A stretch of DNA of 64,000 bases from contig CAZJBM010000003.1 in the NCBI GenBank assembly GCA_964544595.1, forward strand, positions 26,776 through 90,775, in the 5' to 3' direction. The position numbers and the translations under genes are program-made. The stretch is from JAGBWK01 sp964544595. GTDB lineage: Bacteria; Bacteroidota; Bacteroidia; Bacteroidales; Muribaculaceae. The first letter of the stretch is position 1. Each line of letters begins with the position of its first letter. Under the pieces are notes generated by a model. It did no database searches. It was given only the letters and a program-made list of their open reading frames with translations, and was not told where the DNA came from. Positions 57,286 through 64,000 of this stretch are shown piece by piece.

Positions 57286-57350
57286 AGCCTATCCAATTAT
57301 ATAGTATATCGCTGAGGCGGTCAGCGTAAACATATAATATTGGATAGGCT
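57286..57350. terminator. cruciform-like intergenic hairpin
   Basis: AGCCTATCCAAT (57286-57297) and ATTGGATAGGCT (57339-57350) are a perfect 12-bp inverted repeat enclosing a second perfect hairpin, CGCTGA-GGCGG-TCAGCG (57310-57326). It lies between the convergent BACON and pgpA genes and probably terminates both. Confidence 0.65.
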
Positions 57351-57408
57351 CTTAATCTATCTTAATCTATATGTAGTCACTCGCAATGACGTATTTGTAT
57401 ATTATGAG

Positions 57409-57933
57409 TCAGAAGAGGGGCTGAAAGAGGAGTTGGCGGAGGAGGAGGGTGAGGATGAGGGCGTAGGTGCCGGCGAGGACATCGTCGAGCATTACGCCCC
57501 AGCCGCCGTGGATGTTGCGGTCGACCCAACGGCAGCCCAGCGGCTTGAATATGTCGATAAGCCTGAAGGCCGCGAAACCGAAGAGGGCGAGGATGGCCGT
57601 GTGCCACGGATTGGCGACGTTGGCCACAAGCAGAGGTATCCATGTGCCCACAAATTCATCAATCACTACGGTGCGCGGGTCTTCACCCCAATAACGCTCC
57701 ATGACGCTTGAGGTCCAGGCTCCGGCCACGGTGGTGAATAGAATCAGCCCTACGGTGGTCCAGAGAAGGGCGGCGGGGGTGAGTATCAAATACAGCACAT
57801 ACCATATCACTAAGGCAAGGAAGGCTCCGGCGGTGCCGGGAGCCACTGGCACATATCCGGTGCCGAGCCCGGTGGAGAAAATCAGGTGAAACAAGGGTAC
57901 ACCCTTAGGGTCGCGGTTATTGTTGTCGCTCAT
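57409..57933 (-). CDS. pgpA: phosphatidylglycerophosphatase A
   Basis: Dephosphorylates phosphatidylglycerophosphate in the inner membrane. The 174-residue protein has STGLGTGYVPVAPGTAGAFL near the start, DPRTVVIDEFVGTWIPLL in the middle and FGFAAFRLIDIFKPLGCRWVDR, followed by GGWGVMLDDVLAGTYA; these are the PgpA signature segments with the acidic active-site residues. Several hydrophobic helices are visible. It begins 15 bp after the Ca2+-ATPase stop on the same strand, so the two are probably co-transcribed. Confidence 0.93.
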   Translation of the reverse strand: MSDNNNRDPKGVPLFHLIFSTGLGTGYVPVAPGTAGAFLALVIWYVLYLILTPAALLWTTVGLILFTTVAGAWTSSVMERYWGEDPRTVVIDEFVGTWIPLLVANVANPWHTAILALFGFAAFRLIDIFKPLGCRWVDRNIHGGWGVMLDDVLAGTYALILTLLLRQLLFQPLF

Positions 57934-57947
57934 TGTCAGGTAACGAT

Positions 57948-60644
57948 TTAAGATTTGCTAATTATTTTTGAGTGGTCGGGCGATTTTTGGAAAAGCCTGA
58001 TAGCTTCCCCTATCCAGAGCACGAAAGAGGTTGCGACCACGATAATGCACCAGTCGGAGAAACGCAAGGGGGTGACGTTGAAAAATTCGCCGCCGAATTC
58101 CACTATGAGTATCTGCCCGACAAGGATTATTGCCGCTATCATCTCAAACTCGCCGCAGCCTTTGAGCCTCAGCCCGGAGTGGCCGGTCATAAACGCGCGG
58201 GCGTTGAACATATTCCAAAACTGCATGAACACGAATATGGTGAAGAAAAGACTGAGCTCGTAGGGGGTCAGATTGTGGTGGGCGCAGAATCGGGGATGGA
58301 GAATGTCGCCGAGCGAGCGGATGTCGGCGTGGGTGAAGAGGTAGAGAATGGCGAATAGGATAGCGAAGAAAATCAGGCCGACGGAGAGTATGTCGACACG
58401 CATGGGGCGGGAGATGATGAAGTCCTTACGGTTGCGGGGCTTATCGGCCATAACTTCGCGCGAGGGGGGCAGCGAGGCGAGGGCCATTGCCGCGAAGGTA
58501 TCCATGATGAGGTTTACCCAAAGCATCTGGGTGACGGTAAGGGGCGATTCGGTGCCCATGAATGAGCCGACGAGCACGATAAGGCAGGCTGCGACGTTGA
58601 CAGTCAGCTGGAAGAGGATAAACCGCTGAATATTCTGATAAAGCGAGCGACCCCACATGACGGCGCGGCCTATCGACGCAAACGAGTTGTCGACGATAGT
58701 GATGTCGGAGGCTTCCTTGGCCACGGAGGTGCCGTCGCCCATCGACAGGCCTACGTGGGCGGCTTTGAGGGCGGGAGCATCGTTGGTGCCGTCGCCGGTG
58801 ACGGCCACGACCTGGCCGCGGGCCTGAAGCGCTTCCACGAGACGCTTCTTGTCGGTAGGTCGGGCGCGGGCAATTATTTTAAGACTCCCGACGCGGTCGA
58901 GAAGTTGCTCGTCGGTGAGCTCGGCAAATTCAGGCCCGGTAATTATGCAGTCGGGCGAGTCGGTGTCGCTTATGAGCGATATGCGGCGCCCTATCTCGCG
59001 GGCAGTGGCCGGGGTGTCGCCCGTGACGATTTTCACCTCAATGCCAGCGTCGGTACACTCCTTGACAGCGTCGGGAACGTCGTTGCGGACAGGATCGGAG
59101 ATTGCCGCTATGCCTATGAACGTGAGATCTGATGGTATATTCAGCCCGTCGGGGGTAATGACGTTGTCGGCGGAGTCGAGCTCGCAGTAGGCGAAGCCGA
59201 GGGTGCGCATGGCTTGGTTCTGAAATCCGGCGAGGGCAACGTTGATACCCACGCGGCTCTCATCTCCGGCTACCCGGTCGCAAAGACCGAGCACTATCTC
59301 GGGCGCGCCTTTCACGTAGAGGGTAGGCTTGCCGGTGGCGGCCGATTTGACGATCGAAGCCATATATTTGCGCTCGGTGGTGAACGGCAGCTCTGCGATT
59401 TTCGACGCGTCGCGGCGAATCGCTTCATAGTCTACGCCCTTGGCCTCAAGCCAAAGAAGGAGCGCGCCCTCGGTGGGATTGCCGATGACCGAGGGTTTGT
59501 CGCCCGATAGATTGAGCATGGCCGTGGAGTTGACGGCGATGCCCTCGTCGATTATGGCGGAAGGGACGTCGCCGTAGAAGTCGGCCTTGGCCACGGTCAT
59601 CTGGTTGCAGGTAAGAGTGCCGGTCTTGTCGGTGCAGATTACCGTAGTGGCGCCCATGGTCTCGCAGGCGTGGAGTTTACGCACGAGGTTATTGGTTTTG
59701 AGCATACGGCGCATCGAGTAGGCGAGCGAGAGGGTGACTGCCATCGGCAATCCTTCAGGCACAGCAACCACTACCAACGTAACGGCTATCATAAGGCTCT
59801 GGAGAAAGTAAGATCCGAAATCAATCGACCAGAACGACGTGAACGCCGGGTCGAGATAGTACATCAGGGATCGTCCGGCTATAATTAGCGCGCCGATAGC
59901 GTAGCTGGCCACCGAAATAAATCGGCCAAGCCGGTCGAGCTGCTCGTTGAGAGGAGTCTTGACGGAGTTGTCGATCTGCGACTCGACAAAGACGCGGCCG
60001 TTCTCGGTGGAGTCACCGACCTTGTCGACGCGGAATGTGCCGTGACCCTCCATCACTTTGGTGCCGCGGAGCACGCGGTTGGACGGGTAGGTCGCCTCGG
60101 CGTCGAACTGCTCCTCGTCGGTGGTTTTGTGGCACGAAGGCTCCCCCGTGAGGGTCGACTCGTCCATCGTTAGGTTGACCGACTCAAGCAACACGCCGTC
60201 GGCAGGAACTTCGTCGCCAGTGTTGAGAAAGACGATGTCGCCTGCGACCACGTCGCGGCGGGGAATTTCGGTCACCGCCCCGTCGCGGAGCACCCTTACG
60301 GCCTCGTCGTCGTTGACCTTGTTGAGAATCGAAAACTCCTTATCGGCTTTCATCTCGAATATGAAGGCCAGTCCGGTCGCGAGGATGATGGCTATGAATA
60401 TGCCTATCGGCTCGAAAAACACTGAAGCGTCTTTGCCGATTCCCCAATATTCGTAGCACGAAATGGCGATGGAGAGCGCTCCGGCTATGAGGAGTATTAT
60501 AATCAGCGGGTCGGAGAATTTTTGGAGGAATTTTACCCAAAGCGACTCTTTCTTTGGGGGAGTCAGGATATTGGAGCCGTTGAGGCGGCGGCTCTCAGCG
60601 ACCTGTTCCGCCGTCAATCCTTTAAACTGTTGATAACTGTTCAT
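57948..60644 (-). CDS. calcium-translocating P-type ATPase (PMCA/SERCA type)
   Basis: An 898-residue inner-membrane ion pump. The phosphorylated Asp339 is in CTDKTGTLT, the actuator-domain TGEPS is at 166-170, and the ion-binding helix has PEGLP (296-300). VTGDGTNDAPALKAAHVG is the hinge motif. About ten membrane helices are visible. Calcium is inferred from PEGLP with ETMGATTVICTDK, as in bacterial PMCA-type pumps. Order on the transcript is ATPase then pgpA; the HAD phosphatase gene ends 43 bp upstream. Confidence 0.92.
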   Translation of the reverse strand: MNSYQQFKGLTAEQVAESRRLNGSNILTPPKKESLWVKFLQKFSDPLIIILLIAGALSIAISCYEYWGIGKDASVFFEPIGIFIAIILATGLAFIFEMKADKEFSILNKVNDDEAVRVLRDGAVTEIPRRDVVAGDIVFLNTGDEVPADGVLLESVNLTMDESTLTGEPSCHKTTDEEQFDAEATYPSNRVLRGTKVMEGHGTFRVDKVGDSTENGRVFVESQIDNSVKTPLNEQLDRLGRFISVASYAIGALIIAGRSLMYYLDPAFTSFWSIDFGSYFLQSLMIAVTLVVVAVPEGLPMAVTLSLAYSMRRMLKTNNLVRKLHACETMGATTVICTDKTGTLTCNQMTVAKADFYGDVPSAIIDEGIAVNSTAMLNLSGDKPSVIGNPTEGALLLWLEAKGVDYEAIRRDASKIAELPFTTERKYMASIVKSAATGKPTLYVKGAPEIVLGLCDRVAGDESRVGINVALAGFQNQAMRTLGFAYCELDSADNVITPDGLNIPSDLTFIGIAAISDPVRNDVPDAVKECTDAGIEVKIVTGDTPATAREIGRRISLISDTDSPDCIITGPEFAELTDEQLLDRVGSLKIIARARPTDKKRLVEALQARGQVVAVTGDGTNDAPALKAAHVGLSMGDGTSVAKEASDITIVDNSFASIGRAVMWGRSLYQNIQRFILFQLTVNVAACLIVLVGSFMGTESPLTVTQMLWVNLIMDTFAAMALASLPPSREVMADKPRNRKDFIISRPMRVDILSVGLIFFAILFAILYLFTHADIRSLGDILHPRFCAHHNLTPYELSLFFTIFVFMQFWNMFNARAFMTGHSGLRLKGCGEFEMIAAIILVGQILIVEFGGEFFNVTPLRFSDWCIIVVATSFVLWIGEAIRLFQKSPDHSKIISKS

Positions 60645-60687
60645 TTATATTATATAGTATGCTTATAGGTCACGGAGATGTTTAGAT

Positions 60688-61344
60688 TCAGGAGCAAACC
60701 GCGTCGAGGATTCCGTCGGGCGAATCGACTATCGCGGGGGCATAAGCCTTAACCAGCTCACTGACGGGGCGAAATCCCCAGCTGACTCCCAAGGTGTCGA
60801 CGCAGGCGCGTCGGCCGGTCTCGATGTCGACGGCTGAATCTCCCACGTATAGCACATCGGCCTTAGGCGTGGGGCGGGTGCTCAGTATTTCAAACAGGAT
60901 CGACGGGTCGGGCTTCGTCGGTATGCCATCGCGCTGCCCTATGGTGGCTACCCAGGGCGTGTCGGGAAAATAGTGCCGGATGATTTTGTCTACGGCCTTC
61001 TGATATTTATTTGAGGCCACCGCCACGGCGATGCCGAGGTCCGTCAGATTGCTCAGCAGCTCGGGAATACCGTGATAGGGTAGGGTAGCGTCGGTGCAGT
61101 ACGCGTCGTAGTAAGCCTTGAAGTCGGCCCTCACCCGCGCTATCGTGTCCTTGTCGCGGTTCTCTACCGGGAGGGTGCGCTCGATGAGCTTGGTGATGCC
61201 GTTGCCCACAAAGTGGGGATAAGATGATATATGATGAGTCGGAAATCCGTGGGCTGCCAGAGCGTGGTTGGCAGCGCGCCCGAGGTCGTCGATGGTGTTG
61301 AGTAGCGTCCCGTCGAGGTCGAATATCACAAATTTTTTCTTCAT
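60688..61344 (-). CDS. HAD-superfamily phosphatase, phosphoglycolate-phosphatase-like
   Basis: A 218-residue cytoplasmic phosphatase. The nucleophile motif is FDLDGTLLNT (Asp8 and Asp10), motif II is VASNKYQKAV, the lysine is in PTKPDPSILFEIL and motif IV is YVGDSAVDIETGRRA. The alpha-helical cap between motifs I and II fits the Gph/PGMB type. ATG 61344 is chosen because MKKKFVIFDLDGT is the usual start; the open frame upstream overlaps the TamL-like gene. It lies 14 bp downstream of that gene and is probably in the same operon. Confidence 0.92.
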   Translation of the reverse strand: MKKKFVIFDLDGTLLNTIDDLGRAANHALAAHGFPTHHISSYPHFVGNGITKLIERTLPVENRDKDTIARVRADFKAYYDAYCTDATLPYHGIPELLSNLTDLGIAVAVASNKYQKAVDKIIRHYFPDTPWVATIGQRDGIPTKPDPSILFEILSTRPTPKADVLYVGDSAVDIETGRRACVDTLGVSWGFRPVSELVKAYAPAIVDSPDGILDAVCS

Positions 61345-61358
61345 TTTGTGGAATGGGT

Positions 61359-63680
61359 TTAGAATGGGTAGCCGATAGAGAGGTGGAGCGTATGGTCGCG
61401 GTGCCATTTGGGATGTATGAGCGGCCATGGTTGCTGATTCATCGCCGGATTGTGGGCTTTCATGCCGAGGTCGAGTCGCAGCAAGAAGTAAGTGAAGTCG
61501 AAACGCACGCCGGCGCCGTAGGCTAAGGCTATCTGCTTGTAGAATTTGTTGAAGCGGAACACCCCGCCGGGCTGCGTCTCATAGTCGCGGATAGTCCATA
61601 TATTGCCCGCATCGACGAAAAGCGCTCCCTCGATCACCCAGAACAGCTTGGCGCGGTATTCGACGCTACATTCGAGCGAGATGTCGCCGCACTGATTGAT
61701 GAAGTCGGTCACTGAGTTGCGCGTGTCGTATGCGCCGGGGCCGAGTGTGCGCACTCCCCAGCCTCTTACCGAGTTCGCCCCGCCGGCATAGAAGCGTTTC
61801 TCAAACGGCACCATCCGCGAGTTGCCGTATGGAACGGCGATGCCAAATTCGCCATGGAGAGCGATCGAGTTGCGGCGGTTGAAGTTGAACACGTGGGTAT
61901 AGTCGGTCTCTGCTTTGACATACTGCGAATATTGCACCCCGAAGACTTTATAGGCGCCGTCATGTTTTTTCTGACCGACTATATGCGAAATAGCGTTAAG
62001 GATATTGCCCGCCGTCTCAGCCGAGACGCGAAATGTCCATATCTCGGGCTGGAACGTCTGTGGCGACAGGCGCCCCACGCTTATGGGCTTGCGGTTCGAC
62101 CGATAATATGAGTAGCCTAAGCGCATTATGAGGTGATCCTCGTAGCTGTAGCGCAGCAGGGGATTGGTCGGCGCGATGTTGTTTATGAAGTTTTCGGTAG
62201 AGCGGGGGAGATAGACGAGATTGACGTCGATCAGGTCGAAAGTGTGTCGCCACGAGTTGCGCGGGCTGCTCCAGCGGTATTTCCAGGCCACGCCTGAGAT
62301 GATGCGCGTGTATTCGGGTCGCTCCTGATAGTTCATTGATAGCGTCAGCTCGGTGTTGGCCCTGATGCGGCGCTTGAACGACCGCGACATGAATGGCGCT
62401 TCAAATCTCGGGAACGTGATGCCCGCTTCGCCGCTGAACTCGGTGTAGCGGTCGTTGATAAATCCCTCAAGGTTGCCCGACAGGCTCTCGTACGACCCGC
62501 GGAACTTGGCCGTCAGCAGTTCGGCTCCGTGGGCGAGGTTGCGGTTCTGGTAGGTCAGCCCCACGCCGAAGCCGAGGTCTCCCTCCGAGTTAGTCCCTTC
62601 GATCTCTGCGCTTATGCCCTGTTTCTTGTTTCGCGAGATGGTGATTGTGGCTTCCAGAAATCCGGTGTCGCCGTCGGTGGCGAGCGGAGTCATGGCTATG
62701 TTGACGTATTTCACTATCGGGAGCTGCGAGAAAGATTCGTAGGTGCGGTTCACGTCCGATCCGTTGTAAGCCTCGCCGGGGCGTATGTAGCATTTCTCTT
62801 CCAGGAAGCCGGGGCGCAGGTAGCGGTCGTTGCCGTAGATAAATGTGTAGCCCTTGTCGTTCTCAACCCTCAGGGCCGAGGTATGAGAGCCGTCGGGCGA
62901 CTCGATCACGAATTTCACCCTCTCGATAATGTATCGCTTGCCGGGGTCGGGTGCGTTTTTGTCGGTTGCGGCCGTGGTTGATAACGTGCTGTGAACTCTC
63001 ATCGTCAGGTCTACCTCTTTGCTCCCGGCGAGGGTGTCGGCGGTGAACGTGATATAGTCTTTGGCGAATGTGTAGTAACCCTTGTCGCGTAGGCGAGAGG
63101 ATATTTGGGCGATCTCGTTTTCGAGCAAGTCGCGGTTGAGCGGCGATCCGGGGCCTATGGTGAATCTCGCGGAGTCGCGCATGATAACTTCGCCAAGCGC
63201 CGGGTCGTCAAACACGTAGTCCATCGTCGCGATGACGTGCGGCTCCCCCGGAGTGACGTTATACACTAAGTCGATTTTCTTATTGTCCTTGTCGTAGATG
63301 CTGTCTACCGTCACCGAGGCCGAGTTGTAGCCGCGGTTGATAAGCGCGAGATTGAGCTGGCGGCGCGAGGCGTCGGCGAGCGAAGCGTCGTATATCACGG
63401 GCTCTTGGCCGATACTGCGTATCCACCTGTTGTACCATTTCTTCTCATCCTTGCCCGAGAGGTTGTAAATGCCGAGCGACAGCTTGGCGAAGCCGAGCAC
63501 CTTGTGGTTGGGTTGCTGCCGGAGATAGTTGACGAGCGACGACGGCGCGACTCCCGAATCGTCGGTGATGTTGATTTTCACCGAGTTAAGCAGATATTCC
63601 CCGTCGGGCACGTGCTTCGTGGCGCTGCAACCCGCCAGCAGGGCGGCAATGATTGATATGATTAATAATCGACACTTCAT
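61359..63680 (-). CDS. OMP85-family lipoprotein, TamL-like
   Basis: A 773-residue outer-membrane assembly-type protein. It begins with a lipoprotein signal (LLAGCS, Cys18), which distinguishes TamL of Bacteroidetes from signal-peptidase-I-cleaved TamA/BamA. POTRA-like repeats follow (for example EYLLNSVKINITD, HVIATMDYVFDDPALG, KYINIAMTPLA-type strands to about residue 340). A 16-strand-type barrel carries VRGWGVRTLGPG, the VRGY/F-type motif. ATG 63680 fits the lipoprotein signal; upstream codons to 63758 are not conserved. The HAD gene follows at 14 bp. The gene symbol tamL is likely but unproven; no tamB is in the window. Confidence 0.88.
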   Translation of the reverse strand: MKCRLLIISIIAALLAGCSATKHVPDGEYLLNSVKINITDDSGVAPSSLVNYLRQQPNHKVLGFAKLSLGIYNLSGKDEKKWYNRWIRSIGQEPVIYDASLADASRRQLNLALINRGYNSASVTVDSIYDKDNKKIDLVYNVTPGEPHVIATMDYVFDDPALGEVIMRDSARFTIGPGSPLNRDLLENEIAQISSRLRDKGYYTFAKDYITFTADTLAGSKEVDLTMRVHSTLSTTAATDKNAPDPGKRYIIERVKFVIESPDGSHTSALRVENDKGYTFIYGNDRYLRPGFLEEKCYIRPGEAYNGSDVNRTYESFSQLPIVKYVNIAMTPLATDGDTGFLEATITISRNKKQGISAEIEGTNSEGDLGFGVGLTYQNRNLAHGAELLTAKFRGSYESLSGNLEGFINDRYTEFSGEAGITFPRFEAPFMSRSFKRRIRANTELTLSMNYQERPEYTRIISGVAWKYRWSSPRNSWRHTFDLIDVNLVYLPRSTENFINNIAPTNPLLRYSYEDHLIMRLGYSYYRSNRKPISVGRLSPQTFQPEIWTFRVSAETAGNILNAISHIVGQKKHDGAYKVFGVQYSQYVKAETDYTHVFNFNRRNSIALHGEFGIAVPYGNSRMVPFEKRFYAGGANSVRGWGVRTLGPGAYDTRNSVTDFINQCGDISLECSVEYRAKLFWVIEGALFVDAGNIWTIRDYETQPGGVFRFNKFYKQIALAYGAGVRFDFTYFLLRLDLGMKAHNPAMNQQPWPLIHPKWHRDHTLHLSIGYPF

Positions 63681-63899
63681 TTTTACGTCGCGAAGATAGC
63701 GAAAATTCCTCAGAGGCGTGCCGTTATGCGGCCTAAATTTGCGGCGTGCCATACGCAATACTTCGTTTGAATAACATCCCGACGCGTTATTGCGCGGCTA
63801 AAGGCGCCAACTGCCGAATTTTTACTGATGTTTAAGTCGCAAGTAATCAGTGTTATGCGAGCATATTGCAAAAATTATTGAAAAAAAGTTGCTGAAAAA

Positions 63900-63931
63900 T
63901 TTGGTTGTTACGCGAAAAGTCTCTACCTTTG
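63900..63931 (+). promoter_or_regulatory. promoter of tRNA-Pro
   Basis: TTTG (63900-63903), a 20-bp spacer and TACCTTTG (63924-63931) lie about 20 nt before the tRNA. Confidence 0.8.
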
Positions 63932-63951
63932 CATCGCTTTTGAAACCTAAT

Positions 63952-64000
63952 CGGGGTGTAGCTCAGTTGGTTAGAGTACGCGTCTGGGGGGCGTGAGGTC
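63952..64000 (+). tRNA. tRNA-Pro(GGG), 3' partial
   Basis: The 5' 49 nt of a tRNA: CGGGGTGTAGCTCAGTTGG opens the acceptor and D arms. The anticodon arm is CGCGT-CTGGGGG-GCGTG, giving anticodon GGG. The remainder lies beyond the window. Confidence 0.85.

Overview
The window reads as chromosome of a Bacteroidales bacterium, most likely a Muribaculaceae-type gut organism. Four things point there. Promoters have the Bacteroidetes form TTTG-N19/20-TAnnTTTG (seen before ilvE, apbE, DUF4494, the AAA_14 gene, a candidate ncRNA and tRNA-Pro). Shine-Dalgarno sequences are almost absent. Lipoproteins and outer-membrane barrels are plentiful. Several families typical of Bacteroidales are present (DUF4492, DUF4494, DUF4831, DUF4876, DUF4923, DUF6850, BACON). 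Most of the window is fairly GC-rich; AT-richer patches mark likely accessory DNA. The family-level call is inference.

Layout. 1-3.3 kb: 3' part of dapA, ilvE, an HD-domain hydrolase and a DUF4923-type lipoprotein. 3.4-5.4 kb: an AlbA_2/Schlafen-type ATP-binding regulator with a large DQET-type tandem repeat. 5.6-7.3 kb: a secreted protein. 7.5-15.9 kb: a four-gene envelope operon (TonB-dependent receptor, DUF4876 lipoprotein, DUF6850-type barrel, M16 peptidase). 16.0-16.3 kb: a REP-like repeat array. 16.3-19.2 kb: histidine phosphatase, DJ-1 protein and ApbE. 19.5-22.5 kb: cytochrome bd operon with a DUF4492 protein. 22.7-25.4 kb: DUF4494, YggS and a FucP-type transporter. 25.6-31.5 kb: pectate-lyase-like protein, DUF4831, nnr, hpt and adk.

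The accessory region starts at a tRNA-Ser(CGA) gene at 31.6 kb. It begins with tandem copies built on the tRNA 3' end. Then come a truncated KilA-N gene, AT-rich cargo (secreted protein, lipoprotein remnant, FMN-binding/4Fe-4S membrane protein, membrane nitroreductase), a gene broken by an in-frame amber codon, a 162-bp segment bounded by 25-bp inverted repeats, a tyrosine recombinase, two DUF262 (GmrSD-like) genes and an overlapping ogt. After this come a GH2 and a GH31 glycosidase (42.9-48.2 kb), an M48 peptidase, a small membrane protein with a rare perfect Shine-Dalgarno, and fabD.

50.7-52.2 kb holds an AAA_14/DUF4143 ATPase bracketed by 67-bp direct repeats, with palindromic 42-bp elements around its promoter. 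This is the most unusual structure in the window. 52.2-57.3 kb: flavodoxin-like protein, a tiny acidic lipoprotein, a candidate structured ncRNA, a barrel protein and two AT-rich lipoprotein genes. 57.4-63.7 kb: pgpA, a Ca2+-type P-ATPase, a HAD phosphatase and a TamL-like OMP85 lipoprotein. The window ends inside a tRNA-Pro gene.

All family calls come from reading motifs by eye; no database search was run.
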